Source: an uncultured Eubacteriales bacterium
GTDB taxonomy: Bacteria > Bacillota > Clostridia > Peptostreptococcales > Anaerovoracaceae
Assembly: GCA_902773835.1 (NCBI GenBank)
Contig: CACYFZ010000005.1
Span: 1 to 64,000 of the forward strand
Direction: 5' to 3'
DNA length: 64,000 nt
The notes beneath the pieces were generated by a model that was not told the origin of the DNA, made no database searches, and saw only the letters and a program-made list of their open reading frames with translations. The first letter of the stretch is position 1. Each line of letters opens with the position of its first letter. The translations under genes and the position numbers were made by a program. This document shows positions 50,633 to 59,489 of this stretch, one piece after another.

Positions 50633-50924
50633 AATCCTCACCCTTTTCTTCTGTTATAGCCGGGAAATAAAGATGAATGTTTTCATTATCAAGTGCAGCA
50701 TCTACGATTGTATCGAAAAGTGACATATACCATTCCGATGACTCGTCATCAAAGATCGGATCGATTGCGATATTTGTTTTTTCTTCTACGTCGATAAGGC
50801 AGTCGAAAAGCGCATCGAGATTTCCGCCGAAGTAGTCCGGGAATTCCAGATTTTCAGCTATGAATTCCATTGCGTCTTTCTTTCTTTTAAAATCATTTTC
50901 TCGTATAACAAGTATCTTTTCCAT
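50619..50924 (-). CDS. Barstar-family RNase inhibitor (immunity protein)
   Basis: This 101-residue acidic protein matches barstar: MEFIAENLEFPDYFGGNLDALFDCLID corresponds to the helix and loop that plug the barnase active site, with the conserved YFGGNLDAL(F/W)D block. It lacks a signal peptide, so it stays in the cytosol. The gene starts 11 bases after the stop of a barnase-type gene and ends overlapping the surface-protein gene by 14 bases. It should neutralise that RNase inside the cell. Confidence 0.9.
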   Translation of the reverse strand: MEKILVIRENDFKRKKDAMEFIAENLEFPDYFGGNLDALFDCLIDVEEKTNIAIDPIFDDESSEWYMSLFDTIVDAALDNENIHLYFPAITEEKGEDYEEE

Positions 50925-50935
50925 CCTGTCACCTC

Positions 50936-51652
50936 TCAGTACAGTTGCTCATACGATTTATAGTGATCAGTCGTGTGGTATACCTTTCCGTCCTTGGTAA
51001 ATACCAGTCTGTTTACACCTCTTCGGTCTCCGTTATAGTCGACATCGCATTCGTAGTATTCTTCGTCCTCCGGAAGGAGCTTCTCTCTGTTCTGAAATCT
51101 TCTGCCGCCTATCATTATGCCGTAGTCAGCCGGACATTCACTTTTCTTCCATCCCATCTTCTTGGCCTCTTTGTCCAAGACGTAATTAGGCGGCAATTTA
51201 TGGTACTTGTGAATGTACGCCGCTACATCCGCTGCTGTGGTATACTCGCCGTTCTCATCTATACCGCCGGCTGAGACTTTTGAATCATCCTCTTCATATT
51301 GATTCTTATACTTATTATCCGATTCATTATTATAGCCGTATGCGGAATCATCATCAGAATCGTTATTGTCCTCGTACTGACTGTTCGAAGACGAGTTGTC
51401 GAAGTCCTGCTCTTCCGAAGTCGAATAATCACTTCCGCTTTTATCTGCAGTCTCCTCTTGTTTATTGCCTCCGAGCAGCAATCTTCCGGCGAGCACTGCT
51501 CCCAAAAGCAGGGATATCGCAAGGAGCACGGTAAGAATCCTCACGCTCCTCTTCAAGCTGTTCACTGATTTTGTAAGTTCTCTGATTTCCGCCTGCGCAT
51601 CACCGGAATTCATTTCTTCATTCTCTATTCTTTCCATTTCTTCTTTTCTCAT
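50936..51652 (-). CDS. Membrane-anchored barnase-type ribonuclease
   Basis: This 238-residue protein has a short cytosolic helical N-terminus, one membrane span (about 38-61, VLLAISLLLGAVLAG), a low-complexity acidic Ser/Asp/Asn linker of about 65 residues, and a C-terminal barnase domain (about 130-238). It matches barnase segments: DVAAYIHKYHKLPPNYV, KEAKKMGW, IGGRRFQNREKLLP, then Glu201 in YYECDVDY, Arg215 in VNRLVF and His230 in TTDHYKSY, the three catalytic positions. It would cut RNA outside the cell or after release. The inhibitor gene follows directly. No export system specific to it is seen. Confidence 0.92.
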   Translation of the reverse strand: MRKEEMERIENEEMNSGDAQAEIRELTKSVNSLKRSVRILTVLLAISLLLGAVLAGRLLLGGNKQEETADKSGSDYSTSEEQDFDNSSSNSQYEDNNDSDDDSAYGYNNESDNKYKNQYEEDDSKVSAGGIDENGEYTTAADVAAYIHKYHKLPPNYVLDKEAKKMGWKKSECPADYGIMIGGRRFQNREKLLPEDEEYYECDVDYNGDRRGVNRLVFTKDGKVYHTTDHYKSYEQLY

Positions 51653-51734
51653 TTATCTGCAATGTGAGCGGAGCTCTCTTCTGTGAGCCAACAATCTCTT
51701 TTACTTACAGAATTAGCAAAGGAATAATTCTTGC

Positions 51735-53195
51735 TTACAGATTGTCGGAGCCGTGCTTCTTGAGGAGCTCGTGCTTGAGATCCCAAAGGTTCTGTGACAG
51801 GTCCACATAGTAAGTCTGCGGATTTTCGAAACGCAGCATTTCTCCCCAAAGCGTATCAATTTGCTCGCGGCAGGTCTTCTTTATGTCTTCGATATCCGGT
51901 TCTTCATATACAAGTCGTCCCTTATCGAATATTTGGACCAGAAGCTCTTTAACTTCATAATTTTCGAGCAGCTTGCGCTTCCATACTGCATTCGGATCGA
52001 AGATCTCATAAGGACTTCCGTCCGGAAGAGCTTCGTCTCTCAGCATAATCAGGTCCGCCATAGCCTTCCCGGTTTCCTTGCTGAAGAATCTTACAAGTTT
52101 TTTGAAACCCGGGTTGGTAATTTTCTCAACATTTTCCGAGATCTTCATTCTCGGCTCAAGATTGTCTCCCTTTCCTATCCCCGAGAGTTTGTACACGCCG
52201 CCGAATACAGGTTCCGAACGCGCGGTTATAAGTCTCTCTCCGACTCCGAAGGAATCAATCTGCGCACCCTCCTGGATTACATCTCGGATGATGTACTCAT
52301 CCAGTGAGTTGCTGATTACGATGGAGCAATCCTGAAGTCCCTCTTCATCGAGAATCCTGCGGCACTCCTTGGTGAGATATGTAATATCTCCCGAGTCGAG
52401 CCTTACACCCATCTTCTCAGGTTTGAGCTCCTTGAATACCTTAATGGCATTCGGAAGGCCGGATTTAAGTACGTTATATGTGTCAATCAGAAGCGTTGCG
52501 TTCTGAGGATAAATAGCGGTGTAAGTCTTGAATGCTTCATATTCTGATTCAAAGCTCTGTATCCAGCTGTGAGCCATTGTTCCCAGCGCAGGCACGAAGT
52601 GATTTCTGTCGGCAATTGTGCATGCCGTACCCACACAGCCTGCTATATATGCGGCCCTGGCTCCGTAAACTGCAGCGTCTGCTCCCTGAGCCCTCCTGGT
52701 TCCGAATTCCATTACGGGCCTTCCCTGAGCCGATCTTACTATTCTGTTTGACTTCGTGGCAATCAAGCTCTGGTGGTTGAACTGCATAAGAATGAATGTC
52801 TCAACGAACTGCGCCTGAATCAGAGGTCCCTTTACTATCATTACAGGTTCGTAAGGGAATATTGGATATCCCTCCGGAACGGACCACACATCGCAGCTGA
52901 ATTCAAAATTCTTAAGATACTCAAGGAAGTCATCGCTGAACATCTTCTTTGATCTGAGATATTCAATGTCCTCTTCCATGAATTGCAGCCTCTTCATATA
53001 TGCAATTACCTGTTCCAAACCTGCCATTATGGCAAATCCGCCGCCGTCGGGCACCCTCCTGAAGAATACGTCGAAGCAGGCTTCTTTGTCGTGATTCTCC
53101 GAGTTAAAATAGCCGTTTGCCATTGTGATTTCATAGAAATCCGTCAGCATGGTCAGGTTATAGTCATTAAGCTTCTGATAATCTTTCTTTTTCAT
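51735..53195 (-). CDS. pncB: Nicotinate phosphoribosyltransferase
   Basis: This 486-residue enzyme joins nicotinate to PRPP to make nicotinate mononucleotide for NAD salvage. Family segments are visible: MLTDFYEITMANGYF, EFGTRRAQGADAAVYGARAAYIAGC, GTMAHSWIQSF (with the conserved His), DTYNVLKSG, VRLDSGDI and FGVGERLI. The protein has the usual length. It lies 82 bases upstream of the barnase gene on the same strand, so it may be part of the same transcript that ends in the NAD-consuming sirtuin. Confidence 0.95.
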   Translation of the reverse strand: MKKKDYQKLNDYNLTMLTDFYEITMANGYFNSENHDKEACFDVFFRRVPDGGGFAIMAGLEQVIAYMKRLQFMEEDIEYLRSKKMFSDDFLEYLKNFEFSCDVWSVPEGYPIFPYEPVMIVKGPLIQAQFVETFILMQFNHQSLIATKSNRIVRSAQGRPVMEFGTRRAQGADAAVYGARAAYIAGCVGTACTIADRNHFVPALGTMAHSWIQSFESEYEAFKTYTAIYPQNATLLIDTYNVLKSGLPNAIKVFKELKPEKMGVRLDSGDITYLTKECRRILDEEGLQDCSIVISNSLDEYIIRDVIQEGAQIDSFGVGERLITARSEPVFGGVYKLSGIGKGDNLEPRMKISENVEKITNPGFKKLVRFFSKETGKAMADLIMLRDEALPDGSPYEIFDPNAVWKRKLLENYEVKELLVQIFDKGRLVYEEPDIEDIKKTCREQIDTLWGEMLRFENPQTYYVDLSQNLWDLKHELLKKHGSDNL

Positions 53196-53380
53196 TTCTT
53201 AACTCCGGGTTATTTCCCTCAAAAGATATGCTCGCGCGATAATCTCCTTCACTCGCGTCGAAGCTCATACATAATTATTTTACCCTCTGCACCGGGCATT
53301 TGCAATCAATCTGTGTTGAGCATTGACGGGCTCTGTGCTAAAATGTTAGCTGTGTTTCAGGCCTTGAGCCGAGGAGGATT

Positions 53381-54451
53381 ATGAGAGAAATTACTATCAC
53401 GGCAAACGATGCAGGAAGACGTTTGGACCGCTTCCTGAGAAAATATCTCAAGTCCGCCTCTCTTGGTGAGATTTACAAATTCATCCGTAAAGACGTAAAA
53501 GTCGACGGAAAGAGAAAAAGTGAATCATATATATTAAATGAAGGCGAAGTCCTCTCGCTATACCTCTCCGACGATGTGCTGACTAAGCTCAGCGGCGGAC
53601 GCTTTCAAATAGAAAGCAGCAGCGGCGGGGGCAAAGATATATCAATCAAAAGAATACACGCCGATATAAAACGCAACTTCGACTTAGTGTACGAAGATGA
53701 GCAGATTCTCATTGCGAATAAGCCGTACGGACTCCTGACTCACGGTGATTCCCGAGAAAAGAAGGATCATCTGGCCAACCGCGTTAAAGACTATCTCATC
53801 GCAAGCGGCTCGTACGATCCCGGAGCAGAGAAGGTCTTCGCACCGGCACCGGTCAACAGACTGGACAGAAACACCTCGGGTATAGTTCTCTTCGGTAAGA
53901 CTTCCGAATCTTTGAGAGAGCTTACACGTATGATACGCGAGGACGAGATCAGAAAATACTATCTGACAATAGCCTGCGGAGAGATTAACGAAGAGTTACA
54001 TCTCTCCGGTAGTCTTGTAAAAGATGCGAAAAAAAATAAAGTTGAGATTCTCAGGGCTGGTGAATCGTCGGAATATGCGAAGAATATTGAGACTGTCGTG
54101 AGGCCGCTGGAAGTTCTGAGCTTCGGGGTAGGATACAAAGCCACGCTCTGCAAAGTGGAGCTGATAACAGGCCGCTCTCATCAAATCAGAGCACACCTGG
54201 CGGCAGTCGGACACCCTCTGATCGGTGACGGCAAATACGCCCTCAGAAGATACTCGGACGAAAATGCATTTGCCAAAGATGCTGCAGGCATAAGTACACA
54301 GTTCCTGCATGCTGCGGAAATCATCTTTGCACAGGATGTCGGCACTTCGGATTGCCTCGGATACCTGGCAGGCAAATCATTCAAATGCAATTTGCCTAAT
54401 AGGCTCAGCGAAGTTTACTTTGCGCTGGGAGGCGCCGGTACAGACTTATAA
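53381..54451 (+). CDS. RluC/RluD-family 23S rRNA pseudouridine synthase
   Basis: This 356-residue protein has an N-terminal S4 RNA-binding domain (NDAGRRLDRFLRKYL, about residues 8-75) and a pseudouridine synthase domain with the catalytic Asp in PVNRLDRNTSGIVLFGKT and later TGRSHQIRAHLAAVGHPLIGD. It converts uridine to pseudouridine in rRNA. A strong GAGGAGG site precedes the ATG. It heads a plus-strand run with lepB and smpB. Which rRNA site it uses (RluC or RluD type) is not clear. Confidence 0.92.
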   Translation: MREITITANDAGRRLDRFLRKYLKSASLGEIYKFIRKDVKVDGKRKSESYILNEGEVLSLYLSDDVLTKLSGGRFQIESSSGGGKDISIKRIHADIKRNFDLVYEDEQILIANKPYGLLTHGDSREKKDHLANRVKDYLIASGSYDPGAEKVFAPAPVNRLDRNTSGIVLFGKTSESLRELTRMIREDEIRKYYLTIACGEINEELHLSGSLVKDAKKNKVEILRAGESSEYAKNIETVVRPLEVLSFGVGYKATLCKVELITGRSHQIRAHLAAVGHPLIGDGKYALRRYSDENAFAKDAAGISTQFLHAAEIIFAQDVGTSDCLGYLAGKSFKCNLPNRLSEVYFALGGAGTDL

Positions 54452-54483
54452 GATAACATAATAAAGCGAAGGATAATTATAAG

Positions 54484-55155
54484 ATGAGAAGTGATAAGAA
54501 TATGAAATCAGCAAATGATGTAAATGCAGATAACGAAATCAAAGAAGTAAAGACCCGGGATGTCTCAATGGTAACAGAGCCGAGACATGCAGCAGCCGAA
54601 TCCGGCGAAAGCAGTGCTGCCGACATCATAAAGAGCCTGGCTATAGACGTAGTAATCGCATTCTGCCTGGCAGGCGCGCTTTTGTATTTCATAAGACCGA
54701 CCATTGTTAAGCAAAGCTCTATGGAGGATACGCTGCACAATAACGACTATATGATCATGTACCGTCAGGCCTATAGGAATCACGGGCCTGAGCGCGGAGA
54801 TATCATCATCTTCCAGAGCGAGCTTCCTAACGACAACGGAGAGGGAAGCAAACTCCTTATTAAGCGCGTGATCGGGCTTCCGGGAGACAAGATTGAAATC
54901 AAAGACGATCAGCTCTACATAAACGGAAAAGCTTATCACGAAGATTATTTGAAGGACGGATACACACCTATTGTAGAGATCCCGGCAGAAGGAGAATCAA
55001 TTACCGTTCCTGATAACTCATACTTCTGTATGGGAGATAACAGAGCGGGAAGCACGGACTCCCGCGATTCCAGTGTAGGCTGTGTAACTTCAGACCTCAT
55101 CAAAGGTAAAGTCGTTCTGAGGCTCTTCCCGTTCAATAAGATAAGGAGATTCTAG
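54484..55155 (+). CDS. lepB: Signal peptidase I
   Basis: This 223-residue protein has a long charged N-terminal tail, one membrane span (about 56-74) and the S26 protease domain. The catalytic Ser lies in KQSSMEDTL and the general-base Lys in LLIKRVIGLPGDKIEI; the C-terminal boxes FCMGDNRAGSTDSRDSS are intact. It cleaves signal peptides of exported proteins at the outer membrane face. The N-terminal tail of about 45 residues is longer than in Bacillus enzymes. It is followed by smpB after 16 bases. Confidence 0.95.
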   Translation: MRSDKNMKSANDVNADNEIKEVKTRDVSMVTEPRHAAAESGESSAADIIKSLAIDVVIAFCLAGALLYFIRPTIVKQSSMEDTLHNNDYMIMYRQAYRNHGPERGDIIIFQSELPNDNGEGSKLLIKRVIGLPGDKIEIKDDQLYINGKAYHEDYLKDGYTPIVEIPAEGESITVPDNSYFCMGDNRAGSTDSRDSSVGCVTSDLIKGKVVLRLFPFNKIRRF

Positions 55156-55171
55156 GGCGGATTAATCGGCT

Positions 55172-55648
55172 ATGGCAAAGAAATCAAAAAAAGTAGTTGC
55201 GAATAATAAAAAAGCGTTCCACGACTTTCACGTCGAGGAGCGTTTTGAAGTGGGCATAGTTCTGACCGGGACGGAGATTAAGTCCGTTAGAGCAGGCGGA
55301 GTCAGCATAAAGGAAAGTTATGCTAAGATCACCAATAAAGGAGAGCTCATAATAACCGGCATGCACATCGCACCGTATGAGCAGGGAAACCGCTTCAATG
55401 TAGATCCTCTGCGCGTCCGCACCCTGCTGATGCATAAGAAAGAGATCAACAAGTTATACGGGACACTTAAGACCCAGCAGGGACTGACTCTTATACCTCT
55501 TTCCCTTTATCTCGATGAGAACGGACGCTGCAAGCTGGAGCTCGGCCTCTGCCGAGGAAAGAAACTCTATGACAAGCGCGAATCAGACGCTAAGCGAGAC
55601 GCCGAGCGCAAGATGGATAAGGCCATAAAGGCGTCAAGAAACCGCTAA
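55172..55648 (+). CDS. smpB: SsrA-binding protein
   Basis: This 158-residue protein shows the SmpB pattern: NKKAFHDFHVEERFEVGIVLTGTEIKSVRAG (in part), ESYAKITNKGEL, HIAPYEQGN, and the basic tail GRCKLELGLCRGKKLYDKRES. It binds tmRNA and brings it to stalled ribosomes; ssrA lies at 46635-46989. The length is normal, and the C-terminal basic tail that probes the mRNA channel is present. A terminator follows directly. Confidence 0.97.
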   Translation: MAKKSKKVVANNKKAFHDFHVEERFEVGIVLTGTEIKSVRAGGVSIKESYAKITNKGELIITGMHIAPYEQGNRFNVDPLRVRTLLMHKKEINKLYGTLKTQQGLTLIPLSLYLDENGRCKLELGLCRGKKLYDKRESDAKRDAERKMDKAIKASRNR

Positions 55649-55655
55649 AGGAAAT

Positions 55656-55704
55656 AAAAATGAATCCCATTCGATGATTTTCGTCAGATGGGATTCATTT
55701 TTTT
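55656..55704. terminator. Bidirectional terminator between smpB and rnfB
   Basis: AATGAATCCCAT and ATGGGATTCATT form a 12-bp stem around a 17-base partly paired loop. Runs of A before and T after allow termination of both smpB (plus) and the rnf operon (minus). Confidence 0.85.
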
Positions 55705-55712
55705 AGCAAATC

Positions 55713-56597
55713 TTAAGCTTTGGCTTCGGCCTTTTCTTTGGCTTTGGCAGCGGCTGCCTTTTTAGCAGCGGCTGCTTTTTCTGCTGCGGCCTTAGGCGGC
55801 AGCTTCTTGAAGCTGTTGATAGCTCCGGTCGGGCAGACTACAGCGCAGAGTCCGCAGGACTTGCACTTGGCTACATCTATTCTGGCCAGGTTGTCTTCGA
55901 CTGTTATGGCGCCGAAGTTGCAGACCGTGGTGCACTTGGTGCAGCCGATGCATGCGTTGTCGCAGTTTTTCTTGGCGACTGCGCCCTTGTCCGTGGACGA
56001 GCAGAGCACGTGCACCTGTGCCTTTACAGGAACGAGCTTGATTATCTTCTGCGGACAAGCGCCTACACAGGCGCCGCATGCCACGCAGTTTTCTCTGTTT
56101 ACTTTAGCGATTCCGTCTACGATGCCGATGGCGTCGAACTGGCATGCGTCGGCGCAGTCGCCGAGTCCCATGCAGCCGTACATGCAGGCGTTAGGAGATG
56201 AGAACCATCCCTTGGCTCCCTTGCAGGAGCTCATTCCCTGCCAATCGAGTACGGTACGTCTTGCATCGCACACGCCGTTACACATTACCTGAGCGACTTC
56301 AGGCTCTGCGTCTCCTGCGGCTCTGCCGAGTATTTCAGCTATGGCAGATGCCGTGCCGGCGCCTCCCGGAGAACATTTTGTAAGAGGAAGATCCTCATCT
56401 TCAACCAGGGCCGCAGCGTATGCGTCGCAACCTGCGAATCCGCAGCCGCCGCAGTTAGCGCCCGGAAGCGCTTCTCTGACCTGCGTTACCCTCTCGTCAA
56501 CTGCAACGTGGAATACCTTTGATGCGAATACCAGAAGTGCTGCGCAGATAAGTCCGATTACTGCTACCAGCAGTACGGGTGTCATAATACCATTCAT
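55713..56597 (-). CDS. rnfB: Rnf complex subunit B (Fe-S protein)
   Basis: This 294-residue protein has an N-terminal membrane anchor, the cluster segment LPGANCGGCGFAGCDAYA with a later CSPGG, and several ferredoxin-like motifs (CVACGACVGACP, CIGCTKCTTVC, CKSCGLCAVVCPTGAI). RnfB passes electrons from reduced ferredoxin into the membrane complex. The C-terminus is a tail of about 30 residues of Ala, Lys and Glu, not needed for clusters and perhaps a helix contacting other parts. It is the last gene of the rnfCDGEAB operon. Confidence 0.97.
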   Translation of the reverse strand: MNGIMTPVLLVAVIGLICAALLVFASKVFHVAVDERVTQVREALPGANCGGCGFAGCDAYAAALVEDEDLPLTKCSPGGAGTASAIAEILGRAAGDAEPEVAQVMCNGVCDARRTVLDWQGMSSCKGAKGWFSSPNACMYGCMGLGDCADACQFDAIGIVDGIAKVNRENCVACGACVGACPQKIIKLVPVKAQVHVLCSSTDKGAVAKKNCDNACIGCTKCTTVCNFGAITVEDNLARIDVAKCKSCGLCAVVCPTGAINSFKKLPPKAAAEKAAAAKKAAAAKAKEKAEAKA

Positions 56598-56609
56598 CCG
56601 TGCACCTCC

Positions 56610-57191
56610 TTACTGGAACATTCCCGTGAAGCCCATGAACGACAGAGCCATGATGGACGCTGCCACGAGGATGATTCCGACTCCCTGGAACGGAGCAGGA
56701 ATACCGTCCATATTGTTGAGCTTCTCTTCACGAATGCCTGCGAAGAGGACCATTGCTACCATGTAGCCGACTCCTGCTCCGAAAGCATATACGACTGACT
56801 GCAGATATGAATATCCGTAGCTTATTGCGTTAATAGTCGCACCCAGGATAGCGCAGTTGGTAGTGATCAGCGGAAGGAAGATACCGAGGGCCTTCTGGAG
56901 AGCCGGAAGATATCTCTTCATGAACATCTCTACGAACTGTACGAGGGCGGCGATTACGAGAATGAACACCACCGTCTGAAGGTATGCAAGGTCGAAGCGG
57001 TTCAGAATCTGCATTACCGGCCATGTAACCAGCTCTGCGATTACCATTACGAATACAACCGCGCCGCCCATACCGACGGAAGAACTCATTTTATTCGATA
57101 CTCCGAGGAATGAACAAATTCCCAGGAACTGCGACAGTACGAAGTTATTAACGAGGACTATCGCCATAAAGATTACTATAAGGTTTACCAT
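56610..57191 (-). CDS. rnfA: Rnf complex subunit A
   Basis: This 193-residue membrane protein begins MVNLIVIFMAIVLVNNFVLSQFLGICSFLG, with the conserved Cys near residue 26 that binds a [2Fe-2S] cluster with RnfE. It has six membrane segments, including ITTNCAILGATINAI with the second conserved Cys. Together RnfA and RnfE form the ion-translocating core. Spacing to rnfB is 12 bases. Length and sequence are typical. Confidence 0.97.
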   Translation of the reverse strand: MVNLIVIFMAIVLVNNFVLSQFLGICSFLGVSNKMSSSVGMGGAVVFVMVIAELVTWPVMQILNRFDLAYLQTVVFILVIAALVQFVEMFMKRYLPALQKALGIFLPLITTNCAILGATINAISYGYSYLQSVVYAFGAGVGYMVAMVLFAGIREEKLNNMDGIPAPFQGVGIILVAASIMALSFMGFTGMFQ

Positions 57192-57208
57192 TTATGTCGT
57201 CCTCCTTT

Positions 57209-57937
57209 CTATACTGCCTCGGCAGCGCCTGCCTTGCCGGCTTCCTTGGCTGCCTTCTCTTCTGCAACTTCTTCATTGGCCTCAGCGGTATTGCATGAAT
57301 TGTACATAGGGCAAAGTCCGCAGCTGAATCCCTTGGCCTTGAGAGCACGTCCCTTTGTTGCGGCCTGCATAACGGCGATAAGTACGCCGAATACGAAGAA
57401 TCCGCCCGGAGGGAGATTGAAGAATCCGATCGAGAAGTTCGGAATAATGGTTATGCCGAGGAGGCAACCTGTTCCGAAGAACTCTCTGATGGCGCCCATG
57501 AATGCGAGGGCCAGTGTGAATCCGAGTCCCATTCCGATTCCGTCGATCGCAGAGTCGATTACCGTATTCTTATTGGCAAAGGCCTCAGCACGGCCGAGAA
57601 TGATGCAGTTTACTACGATAAGCGGGATGAACACTCCGAGAGCCTTGTTAATCTCAGGCGCATAAGCCTGAAGAACGAACTGAACCAGCGTTACGAAGCC
57701 CGCGATTACTACGATGTAGCAAGGAATTCTGACCTTGTCGGGAATTACCTTACGCAAAAGCGAAATAACGATATTGGAACAAATCAGTACAGCCGTAGCC
57801 GACAGCCCCATTCCGAGCGCATTTATAAGTGAGCTGGAAGTGGCCAGGAACGGACATGTTCCGAGAAGAAGCACCAGTACAGGGTTTTCCTTAATTATTC
57901 CGTTCGTAAGGATTGCAAGTTTACTTTTCTTTTCCAT
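57209..57937 (-). CDS. rnfE: Rnf complex subunit E
   Basis: This 242-residue membrane protein starts KLAILTNGIIKENPVLVLLLGTCPFLATS and has IVVNCIILGRAEAFA, the conserved Cys-bearing helices matching RnfA. The C-terminal tail of about 45 residues carries an extra Cys cluster (SCGLCPMYNSC) and an Ala/Glu/Lys-rich end, beyond the core fold. It lies between rnfG (1-base overlap with its stop) and rnfA (17 bases). The complex couples ferredoxin:NAD exchange to Na+ or H+ movement. Confidence 0.96.
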   Translation of the reverse strand: MEKKSKLAILTNGIIKENPVLVLLLGTCPFLATSSSLINALGMGLSATAVLICSNIVISLLRKVIPDKVRIPCYIVVIAGFVTLVQFVLQAYAPEINKALGVFIPLIVVNCIILGRAEAFANKNTVIDSAIDGIGMGLGFTLALAFMGAIREFFGTGCLLGITIIPNFSIGFFNLPPGGFFVFGVLIAVMQAATKGRALKAKGFSCGLCPMYNSCNTAEANEEVAEEKAAKEAGKAGAAEAV

Positions 57938-58518
57938 TACTTGGCACCTCCCATCTCTTTATATTGCTCGAGAGCGCAGTAGACGGCTTTGTGGACGGCG
58001 CCTGAGGATACGGAAGCTCCCGTTACCTCTACGATATCGTCGGCATGGGCCTTGATATTATTGCTGCCGAGTTCTGTCTTACCTATATACTGCGAGAGAT
58101 GGCCCGGATCCTGGGCTTTGGTTCCCACGCCCGGTGTGTCGGCGTGTTCTGTTACTTTCACGCCCGTGACCTCTCCGTTCTTATTGATTCCTACCATAGC
58201 GGTGAGCATGCCACCGTATGAGTTGGATTTAACTGTTACTACCACGCCGGCGCCGTTCTTTGCTTTATAGCAATCTTCGGCATATACCTTACCCGGCTCA
58301 TACTCTACGAGCTCTACTCCTGCGTCTTCAAATTCGCCCTTGGCATCTTCAAGGAGTTCGGATCTGGCTTCACTTGCTGCCGCCTCTGTATTGGCAGCGA
58401 TTATAGGTGCCGTAACTCCGTAGGTAAACGCCAGAAGGAAGGTTACTGCGAAGCAGATTGCCACCAGTACCAGTACAGGCGAGATGAAGTCTTTGAAAGC
58501 GCTGTTCTTAGTTTCCAT
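57937..58518 (-). CDS. rnfG: Rnf complex subunit G (FMN-binding)
   Basis: About 193 residues from ATG 58518, preferred over a start 3 codons earlier. One N-terminal membrane span is followed by an extracytoplasmic FMN-binding domain (ISPVLVLVAICFAVTFLLA; GVKVTEHADTPGVGTKAQDP). The flavinylation motif reads VTGASVSSGAV: the position normally filled by Thr (S/TGAT) is Ser. ApbE (39302-40318) is the likely FMN donor enzyme. It overlaps rnfD and rnfE at its ends, so translation is coupled. Confidence 0.95.
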   Translation of the reverse strand: METKNSAFKDFISPVLVLVAICFAVTFLLAFTYGVTAPIIAANTEAAASEARSELLEDAKGEFEDAGVELVEYEPGKVYAEDCYKAKNGAGVVVTVKSNSYGGMLTAMVGINKNGEVTGVKVTEHADTPGVGTKAQDPGHLSQYIGKTELGSNNIKAHADDIVEVTGASVSSGAVHKAVYCALEQYKEMGGAK

Positions 58519-59488
58519 TCTTGGCACCTCCCTCCTTCAGATAGAACTTGTAGGACAGGTTGTTGAAAAGCGGTACGCACAGGTTCATCAGAAGTATTGA
58601 GAAGGATACGCCTTCAGGGTACGATCCGAAGAGCCTGATGCTCATTGTTATTATTCCGCAGCCTATTCCGAAAAGAAGCTGTCCCAGCGGGAGCTTCGGG
58701 CTTGTGACATAGTCAGTTGCCATAAAGAAAGCTCCGAGCATCACACCGCCTGAGAGCACATGGAAGAGCGCCCAGTGCAGGCTTCCTGTTGCGATAAGTC
58801 CGAAAACGAATACGGTTCCGATAAATGCGCAAGGGATAATCGGGCTGATTACCTTGCGGATTATCAGGTAGATGCCTCCGAGGAGAAGTGCGAGCGCGCA
58901 GACTTCTCCGGTGGATCCGCCGTGGAATCCGATAAACATATGCCAAAGATCGGGAATCTGACTGATCTGATCTTTGCCGCCCTCCGCGTAAAGTGCAAGA
59001 GGCGTAGGACCCGTCACGCCGTCGACTGCAGGCTGAAGCCTGGTCAAAGGCCAGGTGGACATGGCGGATGAGAATGAAATAAACAGGAAGATTCTGGCTG
59101 TAATAGCCGGGTTACTGAAGTTTCTTCCGAGTCCGCCGAAGAGTTGCTTTACCACCACGATTGCGAACAAGCATCCGAGGATGGCCATCCAGAACGGGAA
59201 GCTTGACGGAACATTAAATGCTATCAGAAGTCCCGTGAGAGCAGCCGACAGGTCCTTGATGGTCTGCTTCTTATGTGTAATAACGTTGTAAATATATTCA
59301 AAGGCCACGCTTGCTACTACGCATACGATTGAAAGCACTGCTGCTCTCAGCCCGAATATGTAAATGCTTGCTACCCACGCAGGAGCTAGTGCCAAAAGCA
59401 CCGACCCCATCAGGCGGGTTGTATCCGACTCGGTTACGATATGCGGTGAAGAGGATACGACTAAATTGCCATGATACTTATTGTCCAT
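58508..59488 (-). CDS. rnfD: Rnf complex subunit D (FMN-binding membrane subunit)
   Basis: This 326-residue membrane protein has eight to ten membrane segments and the family start NLVVSSSPHIVTESDTTRLMGSVLLALAPA (in part). The flavin attachment motif is DGVTGPTPLAL, where the usual SGAT is TGPT with the acceptor Thr kept. It passes electrons across the membrane between RnfG and RnfC/RnfB. It overlaps the rnfG start and lies 1 base after the rnfC stop. The length is typical. Confidence 0.96.
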   Translation of the reverse strand: MDNKYHGNLVVSSSPHIVTESDTTRLMGSVLLALAPAWVASIYIFGLRAAVLSIVCVVASVAFEYIYNVITHKKQTIKDLSAALTGLLIAFNVPSSFPFWMAILGCLFAIVVVKQLFGGLGRNFSNPAITARIFLFISFSSAMSTWPLTRLQPAVDGVTGPTPLALYAEGGKDQISQIPDLWHMFIGFHGGSTGEVCALALLLGGIYLIIRKVISPIIPCAFIGTVFVFGLIATGSLHWALFHVLSGGVMLGAFFMATDYVTSPKLPLGQLLFGIGCGIITMSIRLFGSYPEGVSFSILLMNLCVPLFNNLSYKFYLKEGGAKNGN

Positions 59489-59489
59489 A

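Noticed and set aside
50265-50723. Plus-strand frame of 152 codons opposite the surface protein and barstar genes
   Set aside because: It is a shadow of two well-supported genes and has no recognisable domain.
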